64,000 nucleotides of DNA, from the NCBI GenBank assembly GCA_965240325.2, contig OZ251222.1:4402001-4466000 (forward strand), in the 5' to 3' direction. The stretch's first letter is position 1. Each line of letters starts with the position of its first letter. This DNA is from Rebecca billardiae RCC1528. Lineage: Eukaryota > Haptophyta. The notes under the pieces were generated by a model. The model saw nothing but the letters and a program-made list of their open reading frames with translations, did no database searches and was not told the origin of the DNA. Below, one piece after another: positions 1-9,680 of this stretch. The position numbers and the translations under genes are program-made.

Positions 1-620
1 ATGCGCAGCCTGCCGCCGTCGAGCGCGAGCACGCGCGGCCATCCTGCAAAGAGTCCCTCCTCCGCGCTTGGCCGCAGCACGGGCTCGCCCTCGCGCGCCC
101 ACGTGCGCCCGCCGTCGGTGGAGAAGGCGCGCCCGATGCACATGCGCAGTCCGGCGCACAGCACTCCACCGAATCCCGGCACTTCCTGGCGATCGCCGCC
201 GAAGTAATACATGGTCAGCCGCTGGCCGTCGGCGCTGTCGACCAGCACGTCGCCCACGCCCACGTGCGCGCCGTCCCATGCGCGCTCGTCGTCCGAGGCG
301 GAGAAGACGGCGCCGCCGGGCAGCGGGCCGTCCACCTTAGTCCACGAGACGCCGTCCTCGCTCTCAGCCAGGCCGCAGCTGCCCGTGGGCAGGAACGGCC
401 GCAGCCCGCCTTTCCATGCTACGCCATCGCCGCCGTAGTAGAACATGCGGTACACGTCGCCCGCCTTGGCGGGAGGGAGCACGACCGGGTTCGCCACGTT
501 CTTGGTGTCGAAGCGCCCCGATGAGATGGGCGACGCGGCGAGCATCGGGCTCGCGCTCAGCACGCTCCGCGCGTCGGCGAGCGCCGCGATCATCAGGAGG
601 CGGCCGGCGTGCGCCAACAT
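1..620 (-). CDS. Asp-box beta-propeller (glycoside hydrolase/sialidase-like) protein, 3' part cut by window edge
   Basis: Reading from the ATG at 620 leftward, the frame stays open to base 1, giving about 206 residues; the C-terminus lies outside the window. Residues 1-19 look like a signal peptide. Two Asp-box motifs of the S-x-D-x-G-x-[TS]-W type are seen, SEDGVSW (87-93) and STDGGRTW (167-174), separated by strand-like segments such as YRMFYYGGDG and LTMYYFGGDR. These repeats are typical of five- or six-bladed beta-propellers of sialidases and GH32/43-like hydrolases. Substrate and catalytic residues cannot be told from this fragment. Secretory-pathway location is inferred from the leader. 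Codon bias towards G/C endings supports coding. Confidence 0.7.
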   Translation of the reverse strand, partial: MLAHAGRLLMIAALADARSVLSASPMLAASPISSGRFDTKNVANPVVLPPAKAGDVYRMFYYGGDGVAWKGGLRPFLPTGSCGLAESEDGVSWTKVDGPLPGGAVFSASDDERAWDGAHVGVGDVLVDSADGQRLTMYYFGGDRQEVPGFGGVLCAGLRMCIGRAFSTDGGRTWAREGEPVLRPSAEEGLFAGWPRVLALDGGRLR

Positions 621-1642
621 GCCGCTGGACGGGTGGGTGAATGTCCGCGCGTGCTTTTCAGATCACCGGCCAAACGCTCGGAGAGAATCGTCGCGCGTTG
701 TTCGGCGCCGAACCGAACGGGTGTTGCGGTGGGCAGTTTTGTTGTATGATTTTGTTACAGGGGCCGGGGGGTCCAGATGGTGGGCCCCACTTTGGCGGTG
801 GCTGGCCAGGTAGTGCGGCACGGCCGTGCCTCTGGACGGGCATTGAGCGGTGGTGAGGTCGCCAAATGGCGTGGCGTGGTCCCAGACAAGGTTCTTACTA
901 GTCCTGATCAGCTTGCTAGCCATGCCGGTCGTTGATCACCCTGCCGTTGACAGGCGCGCACACGCCAAACGTATTCGCACGGCAGCCGTGTCGGACGGGG
1001 GTCGCACGACTACCGCGCAGCCAACCTTGCTCGTCAGATCCACGGCTTGTAGGGTCAGATGGACCTTCGCCAGGCATGCACCCTCGCAATGCATGCCCCA
1101 GAGGGCGGTATGACCGTCAGAACGGTGATCCTGGCCGCTACCTGCCCATCCTTCCCATGCGCAACCTCACTCGCGCGCCGGTCGTACGGGGGCGTGGACG
1201 TGGACGTGAGAGTGGTCGAAAAGTCTGAAGGGAAGCTGTCACTCACGCACACGCGCTCGTACGGCGACGCCGACCGGCGTGTGGCATGCCCCCCGGTCCC
1301 GGACGTGCCACACGCGCCTTGGATCGCGTTGGGACGGGCATTCACGCCCGCCACCTGGACCCCCCTGTACTGTATTTTTGAATACGTAACTGATTTTACT
1401 TTACAAGTATGGCGGCCTCCACCCATCCGGTCACTCTCAACCAGCGATGCGCGGCAGATCGGCTGGTTCGATCGAGTCCAAATGATCGCCGGCGACGGCT
1501 CGAGCTACAGCGAGGGCATGGCCCACGCTCGGGGTGGAACCAGCAGCGTGTCGCGCGCCGCGCGTGTGCCGTGTGCGTGGAGTCACCTCGCCGGGGCGCC
1601 TGCCTCAGGCGCCGCCGACTCGTGACGCGTCGGCTCGCGGCA
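621..1642. other. intergenic, no gene recognised
   Basis: Between the start of the beta-propeller gene and the 3' end of the KMO-like gene. Base composition is mixed and no frame shows the G/C third-position bias of neighbouring genes or a recognisable domain. It probably holds the promoter of the leftward propeller gene and the 3' UTR of the KMO-like gene. Confidence 0.5.
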
Positions 1643-3509
1643 TCACACCGCCGCGCCGGGCAGTAACCGCGCGAGCAGCAGCCGGCCGAGCGCGCCGAGC
1701 GCCAGCGCGCACACCCACAACGCGCGCGTGGTCGCATCGGCGCGGCGCTCGATCTCGGCGTACCCGAGATTGGGGTTCTGGATGAGCATGAAGATCTGCG
1801 GCTGGAAGAGGAAGGGCGCCGCCTTGGCGAGGCCAAGGCGCAGGAAGACGTTGAGCGCCCAGAAGGCCTGGCGCAGCTTGGAGAGGCGCGCCTCCTGCCC
1901 GTACTGCGCGCGCAAAGGGGGGCGGCGCGGGGCGCGCGCCCGCGCGTCAGCGCAGCCGGCGCGCGGCGCGCGCGCTCGTGCCCGCGCGCGCGCAGCACAC
2001 GGGCAGCAGGCAGCAGGCAGCAGGCAGCGGGCAGCAGGCAGCAGGCAGCGGGCAGCAGGCAGCAGGCAGCAGGCAGCAGGCAGCGGGCAGCAGGCAGCAG
2101 GCAGCAGGCAGCAGGCAGCAGGCAGCAGGCGCGCACACGAGGCGTGTGCACACCTGGAACGGGTACCCCAGCCGCACCAGCCGGGTGAGCGCGGCGGCCT
2201 CGCGCGAGCGCTCGGCGTCGTACTGCTGCAGCGGGGCGCGCAGCGCCGGCGGCGGCCGCGCGTCCTCCCCGAAGCGCACGCCGTGCTCCTCGAGGCGCTC
2301 GTCGAGCACCGCCACGTCCTGCAGCCCCGAGTTGACGCCCTGCCCAAGGTCGGGCGGGAACGCGTGCAAAGCGTCGCCCGCGAGCAGCGCGCCGGCGGAG
2401 TCGCAGCCGTCGGGGACGAGCGCGGCGTGCGTGCAGTGCTGCGGCGCGGGGAAGTGCCCGCCCGCGCTGCGCGTGAAGCGCGCCAGCTCCTCGTCGCCCA
2501 CCTCGTCGAAGGGCACGTGAGGGAAGACCTCCCCCAGGTAGGCCTTCATGCCCTGGAGCGAGGTCTGCTCCCACAGGGGGTGCTCGTGCCGCGTGATGAA
2601 GTTGGCGGTGCGGCCCGCCGCGTCGGTGCGCAGCGGGAGCAGGCCGCACTTGAGCGGGCGCGGCGCGCCCGGCGTCGAGCGCACCGAGTACGAGATCTCG
2701 GGCACCGCGACCTGCCGCGTGCCCCGCGCGAGCGCAAAGCCGGGCGGCAGGTTGAGCACCTTGTACCGCAGACCGGCGGACGCGCACCGGCGGCGCACGG
2801 TCGAGAAGGCGCGGCGGCGGCCGCCGAGCTCGGCGAGCTTGGGCCGCACGGCGGAGTTGAGGCCGTCGGTGCCGAGCACCAGCTGCGCCGACAGCTCCAG
2901 GCCCGCCCCGCCGGTCCCCTCCGCCGACGGCGCGACGCCCACCCGCCACTCGCCGCCCGGCGCCGCGCGCTCGAGCTGCAGCTCCGAGAGCTCGTACCCG
3001 TACAGCCGGTCGACGGGGTGCAGCCCGGAGGCGGCCGCGTCGTCGGCCGCGGTCGCGACCACCGCGTCGTCCAGGATGCGCACGAGCTTGCTCCGCGGGA
3101 TCCACTGCGCCGGCACGCGCTTGCGCTGCTCGAGGTCGACCGTGGGGAGGGCGACTGGCTCGCTCACCGGCGGGTCTGCGTCCGAGACGATGGCGATCTT
3201 GAAGGCCTCCTGCGAGACGCTGTTGTCGAGGAGCGTGTCGATCAAGCCGAGCGACTCGAGCGTCGACTGCCCCCGCCCGTCCACGTTGTACAGGAACGCG
3301 CGCTCGGGGTCGAACGCGGCCGGATCGGCCGACTTCTCGACGAGCGCGACGCGCGCGCCGCGGTTGCGCAGCTTGAGCGCGGCGGCGAGGCCCGTCGGCC
3401 CGGCCCCAACGATGACCGCGTCGTAACGCGCGAGCGCGTTGGCCTGCCCGGCGAGCGCAGCCAGCGCGACGAGCGCGCGCCGGCTCGGCGCGCCGTAATC
3501 CCACGCCAT
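1643..3509 (-). CDS. kynurenine 3-monooxygenase-like FAD-dependent monooxygenase
   Basis: Two exons, 3509-2154 and 1903-1643, joined in phase 0, give 538 residues. After a short hydrophobic N-terminus the Rossmann FAD motif is VIVGAGPTGLAAALKL (about 33-48). The second FAD-binding motif, LLAGDALHAFPPDLGQGVNSG, lies near residue 390 and matches the GD...P..GQG signature of kynurenine 3-monooxygenases. The C-terminal exon carries a hydrophobic segment (LWVCALALGALGRLLLARLL), the kind of membrane anchor KMOs use in the mitochondrial outer membrane. The family hydroxylates L-kynurenine with NADPH and O2, but plastid and algal paralogues exist, so the substrate is inferred. The intron (1904-2153) is GT-AG and filled with a GCAGGCA-type repeat. 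It diverges from the SDR gene, with 165 bp between starts. Confidence 0.8.
1998..2130. repeat. GCAGGCA/GCAGGCAGCAG microsatellite inside the KMO-like intron
   Basis: About 130 bp of imperfect GCAGGCAGCAG units. On the gene strand this reads as CTGCTGCC repeats forming most of the single intron. It stays open in several frames, so automated gene callers may translate it as an Ala/Cys/Leu-rich insert. Confidence 0.9.
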
Positions 3510-3674
3510 TAACACCGACCTCGTCCGTCCAACAGCCCGACGAGCAGCCGAAAGCCCGGCGGCGGAAAAGCCCAATTCCGGCCGGCGAACAAATTCGTCC
3601 GCACACATCAGCCCGGCATCGCGAGCGGGGACCAACTGCTGCCGCCGCGCCCGGCCGTCGCCATCGGGCTCAAC
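3510..3674. promoter_or_regulatory. shared divergent promoter of KMO-like and SDR genes
   Basis: Only 165 bp separate the two start codons, so both promoters and 5' UTRs must lie here. No TATA box is obvious. The role is inferred from gene layout alone. Confidence 0.5.
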
Positions 3675-4682
3675 ATGCGCGCCCTCATCGCACTCGTCGC
3701 CGTGCTCGCGCTGCCGGCGACGCGCGGCTCGTCCTCGGCGGTGTGCGCGTCCCCCCGCGCTGTCCTCGTGACGGGCGGCAACAAGGGGCAGGGCTTCGCG
3801 CTGTGCGAGCGCGTGCTCGCCGAGCATCCGGACGCGCACGTCTTCCTCGGCGCGCGCAACCGCGCCAAGGGCGAGGAGGCGGTCGCGCGGCTGGAGGCGC
3901 GCGCGCCCGGCCGCGTCGAGCTGGTCGAGCTCGACGTGACGGACGACGCCTCCGTCCGCGCGGCGCACGCGCACGTCGCCGCCCGCCTCGGCGGCCGCGC
4001 CGAGCTGCACGGCATCGTGAGCAACGCCGGGATCCTGTGGGGCCACTCGCTGCACGAGCTGGTCGAAGTGTGCACGCTGGGCGTGCAGCGCGTGGTGGAC
4101 GCGTTCGTCCCGCTGCTCAGAGCCGACGGCGGCCGCGTCGTCGTCGTCTCCTCGGGCATGGGCCCGCTGCTCCACGGCTACGCCTCGGCCGAGCGGCGCG
4201 CGGCCATGGCGGACCCGTCCCTCACGTGGTCGCAGCTGCGCGCTATGATCGACGAGTGCCTGGCGGTCGAGCGCGCGGGCGGCGAGGGCGAGGAGTTCGA
4301 GGCGATCGGCTTCGGCGGCGGCCCCTTCTCCGAGCTCCCGTACTTCCACAAGTACGGCCTCGCCAAGATGTTTGCGGACGTGTACATGCAGACGCTCGCG
4401 CGCATGCACCCGCAGCTGGTCGTCAACTCGTGCGACCCCGGCCTCGTCTTCACCGACCTCGCCAAGGAGGTGCCGCGCTTCAAGGACAAGACGCGCGAGG
4501 AGGCGGGCGCGGCGACGCCGGCAGAGGGCGTCGAGGCGGCCATGCGCCTGCTCTTCGCCGACGTCGGCGCGGGCGCCGAGGTGCGCGGCAGCGGCGAGTT
4601 CTACGCGATGAGCAAGGACCGCTCAGCGCTGCTGCGCTCGACCATCGACCAGAAGCCCGCCGCGCCCGCGGCGTCGGGCTAG
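3675..4682 (+). CDS. short-chain dehydrogenase/reductase, carbonyl-reductase-like
   Basis: Intronless, 335 residues. A hydrophobic leader (about 1-19, ending near RGSSS) suggests import into the secretory pathway or plastid. The NADP(H)-binding motif is TGGNKGQG (about 34-41), the structural NAG motif is in SNAGILWG, the catalytic serine is in VVVVSSGMG, and the YxxxK pair is YGLAK. A roughly 40-residue insert before YGLAK resembles carbonyl reductases of the CBR1 type. These enzymes reduce carbonyls with NADPH; the physiological substrate is unknown. The closing segment (CDPGLVFTDLAKE) matches the usual PG.v.T motif. Head-to-head with the KMO-like gene. Confidence 0.85.
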   Translation: MRALIALVAVLALPATRGSSSAVCASPRAVLVTGGNKGQGFALCERVLAEHPDAHVFLGARNRAKGEEAVARLEARAPGRVELVELDVTDDASVRAAHAHVAARLGGRAELHGIVSNAGILWGHSLHELVEVCTLGVQRVVDAFVPLLRADGGRVVVVSSGMGPLLHGYASAERRAAMADPSLTWSQLRAMIDECLAVERAGGEGEEFEAIGFGGGPFSELPYFHKYGLAKMFADVYMQTLARMHPQLVVNSCDPGLVFTDLAKEVPRFKDKTREEAGAATPAEGVEAAMRLLFADVGAGAEVRGSGEFYAMSKDRSALLRSTIDQKPAAPAASG

Positions 4683-5063
4683 AGCGTGGCGCCCGTCGCA
4701 CCTGATGAGCCGGCTGTGGGCAACGAGGTCGGCGGGGTGCTGCTGGACTCTCATCCGCGCGTGTGATGGGCGCTCGGTGCGGCGTTGGCGATCGGCGGCG
4801 ATCCGATCATCGTCGGAATGAGCCGTGCAGCATATGATCATCGATTCATATCGCGCGTCGCGTCCTGAGATCGAATCGTCGTCAGTCACGCGCTGCCAAG
4901 CATCAGCAGCATTGATGCCATGCAGGGTCAGGCGGGGCAGCATCCGCTTATATAGTCTTAGCATCGTCCATATGCGCTGTATAATAATATATGGCGGCGG
5001 CTTGGTCATATACGAAATCCCGCGCCGGTCGTCGTCTGCTGTAAACTCTGCTGCTATGGGTAG
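4683..5063. other. convergent intergenic region
   Basis: Lies between the 3' ends of the SDR gene and the leftward pore-repeat gene. It is AT-richer than the genes and has no coding signature. Presumably both 3' UTRs and polyadenylation signals; none was pinned down. Confidence 0.5.
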
Positions 5064-7730
5064 CTATGGCAGCTGCCGCCGAACCTTAGTTGACGATGAT
5101 GGCTTGCTGATGTCGTCAGCTACCACGGCCCGCACGGGTGGAGTCGCCTGCGCGCGCGGTTTTCTCGCCGGGCTCGGCGAGGCTGGCTGCGCCGGTGCTG
5201 CCGCGAGCGCCGCGTCGGCCACCGGGTGCTGCAGCCGCGTGAAGAAGGCGAAGAGGCTGACCGCGCCCATCACGGACGAGACGCACGAGACGGCGAGCGC
5301 GCCGACGATGGCCGAGGTGCTCCGCCCGCCGTGCGAGGCCGGCATGACCTGCGTGAGCGGGTTGGGCAGCCCGAGCGTGTTCGACAGCACGTACAGCAGC
5401 CCGTCCTCAAAGTCCCACCCCTCCACACCCGCCAGGATCCCGCCGAAGACCACGGCGAACAGGAGCACGCCGAGCGGCACAGAGAGCGCCACGTACAGCA
5501 GCACCGGCGGCACCTCGGCGGGCACGGCCGGCACACCCGCCGGGAAGGGCGGGGGCTGGGCCGCGCCGGGCGAGCCGGGCACGCCTGGCCGCGCGGAGTG
5601 GCCCACCCGCGCGCCTCGCCGGCGTGACACCACCGTCGCGCTCACGTGCTCGTGCCCCGCCACCACGCTCGCCGGCAGCGCGAGCGCCCCCGCCAGCCCG
5701 AGCCACGTGCCGAGCAGCGCGATCGTCCACACCGCGACCACGGTGGTGTGGATGTCGCCGTAGGGGGTGGTGGGCATGATGGAGACGATGGGGTTGCCCA
5801 GCCCGCACACGATGCCCACTGCCGCGCGCGCGGAATCGCCCACCGCCGAGCCGCGCCCAGTGAGAGGAGGGAGCGGGGCGCGCGCCGAGCGCGCCCCGGC
5901 CCGGTATGCGGTGCGGTGCGGCGCGGTGGGGTGTGCGGTGCGGTGTGGCGCGGTGGGGTGTGCGGTGCGCGCGCACCGATGAAGTAGATGCCGACCTCCG
6001 TGGCCCAGCCCTCGACGGCAGCGAGGATGGCGCCGAGGATGACGATGAGCACGGCGATCACGGGTATGCTCGCGAGCAGCAGCGCGCCAAACGACGCCGC
6101 CGGCCGGCGGCCGAGCGCGCCGCCCTCCCACCAGCGCGCAAAGCTCTCCACGGCCTTGAGCGAGCCCACGCTGCCGTACATGAAGACCGTCAGTGAGAAG
6201 ACGAGCAGCGAGATGCACACGTTGAGGAAGACGCCGCCCGGCGTGGCCGGCTCGACGTTGACGAAGGGGTTGGGCAGCATCGCGAGCGACGCCATCACGT
6301 ACAGCCCGCCCGTGCCCGCGCGCCACCCCTCTGCGCCGTCGAGCAGCAGCCCTGCCAGGAAGGAGACGGCCACGACGAGCAGCGGCAGCAGCACCAGCGC
6401 GAACGCGCCGAACGCGGCCGCCTCGGGCAGCGGGCCGCGGCCAAAGAGGCGCTCGTACCGGCGCAGCTGGCGCATCGGCCACGCGAGCGACGTGGACAGG
6501 CTGATCATCCCACCCGCCCACGCCAGCGCCCACATCGAGATGAGCAGAAGCAGCCCCACGCCAGTCGGCGTGCTCGGCCCCACGCTGGTGAGCGGGTTGG
6601 CGAGGCCGCACACGAGGCTCACCATGTACAGCAGGCCGCTGCCAAAGTCCCAGCCCTCGGCGAGGGCGAGCACGCCGCCGCACACCGCGCACACCAGCAG
6701 GCCGCCCAGCGGCGCGTACACCAGCAGGAATCTGCGCCCGAGGCGCCGCGCGGTGCGCGCGCACCGAGCGCAGCGCGCGCGGAGCGGTGGCGTGAGGCTG
6801 GGCTGGCGCGGCCTGAGGCGGGGGGCGCGCGTGCGCGGCGCGCAGGGCGCACCTGATGAAGGCGAGGCGCGTGTTCGGCAGGTCGTACCACAGCCACGAG
6901 GGCTCGCGGTACTGCTTCGCCTCCCGCTCCGCGCGCAGCGCAGCCACCTCGCGCCGTGCCCGCCGGCCTCGGTGCGCCGCCTGCAGCCGCGTCGCCGCGC
7001 GCTCCTTGCGCGCGGCGCGGCTGGCGTCGCGCCGCGCGCGCCGGGCCGAGGCGATGCTCTCGCTGCCGCTCTGGCTCGCATCCGCCTGCGCGCGCACCCG
7101 CCGCCGCGCCGAAGACGCGCCCGTCGTCGGCGCGCCCTCCGCCTCGTCCCTGCGCTCGGCGCGCGCCGGCGTCTCCGCGTCCGGAGCTGCCACAGACGGC
7201 TGCGAGCGGCGGCGGCGCGAGGATCGTCGCGTCGAGTCCGCTGGGTCGGCGTTCGTCCGTTCGGACGCTGGGTCGGAGAGCGCGGCGCGCGAGGCCGCAG
7301 ACGCCGCAGACGCCGCGCCGGGGACCACGATGCGCGTGGCCACCTCCGCCGCCGCGGCAGGCGCGGACGCGCGGGCGCCCGTGGGCGTGGGGAGGCTCAG
7401 CCGCTCCACATCCCGCGGCGTGCTGCGCGCCGCGTCGACGGTAGTGGGGGCGGCGGCGGAGGCCACGTCGCTCGCGCCGCGTGCAGCCGCGCTTGCGGGC
7501 TCGTGCGCAGCGCGCGCAGCGGGCGAGACACTGCTCGGAGTGGCCGGCGGGAGCGCCTGCACCGCGGACGCAGGCGCTGCCTCGCGCGGCGTGCGCGGGG
7601 GCGTCTTGAGCGCCTGGGGCGTGGAGGCGGCGGCTGGTGTGGCCGAGCGCTCCGCGGCAGCGGGAGCACTCGCCGCCGCAGGCGCCGCGGCGCGAGCCCC
7701 GAAGAGCTGGCCCAGCCCGTTACCCAGCAT
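5064..7730 (-). CDS. membrane protein with four tandem 2TM pore-loop-like repeats and an IQ motif
   Basis: Three exons, 7730-6853, 6731-5977 and 5818-5064, joined in phases 2 and 1, give 795 residues. Residues 1-240 are a low-complexity Ala/Arg/Ser-rich tail. An IQ-like calmodulin-binding motif, RLQAAHRGRRARR, follows near 260-272. From about 293 there are four repeats. Each has a hydrophobic helix, then EGW, an aromatic L-Y, a G/L-x-NP-[LFI] turn, P-x-[TS]-x-G and a second helix. Examples are EGWDFGSGLLY...GLANPLTSVGP (318-345) and EGWRAGTGGLY...LPNPFVNVEP (427-454). The plan matches the TM-P-loop-TM unit of two-pore K+ channels, but the filter TxGYG is replaced by an NP motif. The intron joins are strongly supported because they restore repeat 3. 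Channel function is inference. The C-terminus after repeat 4 is basic and Ala/Pro-rich. Confidence 0.7.
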   Translation of the reverse strand: MLGNGLGQLFGARAAAPAAASAPAAAERSATPAAASTPQALKTPPRTPREAAPASAVQALPPATPSSVSPAARAAHEPASAAARGASDVASAAAPTTVDAARSTPRDVERLSLPTPTGARASAPAAAAEVATRIVVPGAASAASAASRAALSDPASERTNADPADSTRRSSRRRRSQPSVAAPDAETPARAERRDEAEGAPTTGASSARRRVRAQADASQSGSESIASARRARRDASRAARKERAATRLQAAHRGRRARREVAALRAEREAKQYREPSWLWYDLPNTRLAFIRCALRAAHARPPPQAAPAQPHATAPRALRSVRAHRAAPRAQIPAGVRAAGRPAGVRGVRRRARPRRGLGLWQRPAVHGEPRVRPRQPAHQRGAEHADWRGAASAHLDVGAGVGGWDDQPVHVARVADAPAAPVRAPLWPRPAARGGRVRRVRAGAAAAARRGRLLPGRAAARRRRGVARGHGRAVRDGVARDAAQPLRQRRAGHAGRRLPQRVHLAARLLTDGLHVRQRGLAQGRGELCALVGGRRARPPAGGVVWRAAAREHTRDRRAHRHPRRHPRCRRGLGHGGRHLLHRCARTAHPTAPHRTAHPTAPHRTAYRAGARSARAPLPPLTGRGSAVGDSARAAVGIVCGLGNPIVSIMPTTPYGDIHTTVVAVWTIALLGTWLGLAGALALPASVVAGHEHVSATVVSRRRGARVGHSARPGVPGSPGAAQPPPFPAGVPAVPAEVPPVLLYVALSVPLGVLLFAVVFGGILAGVEGWDFEDGLLYVLSNTLGLPNPLTQVMPASHGGRSTSAIVGALAVSCVSSVMGAVSLFAFFTRLQHPVADAALAAAPAQPASPSPARKPRAQATPPVRAVVADDISKPSSSTKVRRQLP

Positions 7731-8074
7731 CTCGAACGATGGCGGGCACGGGGGAGCCCAGATTTCTCTTGTGCTGAGCTGGATTGTGGGCGGGCCGCCG
7801 GACCACGTCTGGGACGTCCCGGTTTCGAGAACGAGCCCGATCTGCCCGGACCGGTGACAATGTTGAATGTTCCGCCCCTGGCTGGTACTCTCCGCCATCG
7901 CACTCGCTTCACGCGTGTGCCCGCCGAGTAACGATGGCGGCGCAGTCCGGAGGAGAGTACCAGACAGGTTCCGCCCCCGGTTTCGTGGGCGCTCCTGCCA
8001 ACGAACGTGCTTCGTCCTCCGGCCGGCGCTGGGTTTGCGAAAGGGCCCAACAGTGAACAGTCACACACCCAGCC
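7731..8074. promoter_or_regulatory. shared divergent promoter of pore-repeat protein and ABCC transporter
   Basis: 344 bp between two start codons facing away from each other. It must contain both transcription starts. No known element was recognised. Confidence 0.45.
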
Positions 8075-9649
8075 ATGGCGGAAGCGCAACTTCCACCGGC
8101 CGTGGAGGACGACGCCGTGGTTGAAGGCGCGGAGCTCGCGCACCTGCACGATGCGGGCTGCGCCTCGCGGCTCACAATGAGTTGGATCGACTCGCTCGTC
8201 CGCCTCGGCGCCCGCAAGGAGCTCGAGCCGGCTGACCTGTGGCGGCTGTCCGAGGAGCAGACGGCGCGGCGGCGCGGCGAGGTGCTCGCGCGCGCGTGGG
8301 CCGAGGACACGGCGGCGGCGCGGGCGAAGGGGCACCCCCGGGGCTCGCTCGTGCGCGCGTGGCGCCGCGTGCACGCGCGGCAGCTGATGCAGGGCGGCGC
8401 CGTCATGGCCGTGCTGCAGTTTGTGCAGCTGTCGCCGTACTGGTGCTTCAACGAGCTGCTCACCGTGATCACACAGCAGCGAGGCGTCGCGGTGGGCCTG
8501 CGGCTGTCGGCGCTGCTCGTGGTGCTGCTGTGCAGCAAGACGCTCCTTGAGAACCACTACGTCCGCATCCAGTGCGCGCGCGCGCGCGCGCCGCCGCCGC
8601 CGGCCGCGCGCGCGCGCGCATGCGCGAGGCGATTGGCTCACGCCCAGCGCGCGCCCCGCGCACGCCGCGCCGCAGGTTCTCGCTCGGCGTGGACGTGCGC
8701 GCGTCGGTGATGCACTTCGTGTACTCGAAGGCGCTCGTGCTCACGCCCACCGCGCGGCAGGCCAACTCCGTCGGGCAGATGGTCAACCTGATGCAGCTCG
8801 ACTCCGAGAAGCTCGTGCTCGGCTTTGCGGTGCTGCACCAGCTGTGGGCGGGGCTGGCCAACGTGCTGCTGGCGGCGGCCATGCTGCTGCACGTGATCGG
8901 GCCGGCGGCGCTCGCCGGGCTGGGGGTGATCGTGCTGCTCATCCCCGTCTCGATGGCGCTCACCGATGCCCAGCGCCGCCGACAGAACCAGGTGTGTGCG
9001 CGCGGACGCCAGCGGTGCGCGAGGCCGCGCCCTCCGCCCGACCGGCTGAGCGGTTGGTGCTCCGCGCGCGCGCGCCGTGCGCCCGTCGCAGGCGGCCAAG
9101 TTCACGGACGAGCGGATCAAGGTGCTGAGCGAGGTGCTGCAGGGCATCCGCGTGCTCAAGTTCTACTCGTGGGAGGCCGCGTACCTGCGGCGCATCTGCG
9201 CGCTGCGCGGCGCCGAGCTCGAGCAGCTCGGCGCCAAGGCCGTGCTGAAGGCGCTCTCGTCCGTCTGCCTGGACGCGGCGCCCACGTTCGCCACCGTCGC
9301 GACGTTCGCGGCGTTCGTGTGGCTCGGCGGCGCGATCTCGCCGGCGACGGTGCCGACGGTGTTCACCACGCTCGCCGTCTTCACGCAGCTCCGCGTCCCC
9401 CTCTCCTCGTACCCGATCACGATCGGCATGCTGGGCGACGCGCACGTGTGCGTGCAGCGGCTGCAGCGCTTCTTCGCGCTCAAGGAGCTGCCCCAGCTCA
9501 AGCAGCTGCCCGCGCTGGACGAGCGGCCGCAGGGGAGCGCGGACGGCGGGGGCGCGGGCGGGGAGGCGGGCGTGCGCGTCGACGGCGGCACGTTCTCGTG
9601 GGACCCGGAGCTCACCACGGACGGCACGTCCGGGCGGCTCTCCGACCTT

Positions 9650-9680
<31 letters not shown>

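Noticed and set aside
1728-3512. Long plus-strand open frame (594 codons)
   Set aside because: It is antisense to the KMO-like gene, Arg/Gly-rich without domains; long antisense frames are expected at this GC content.
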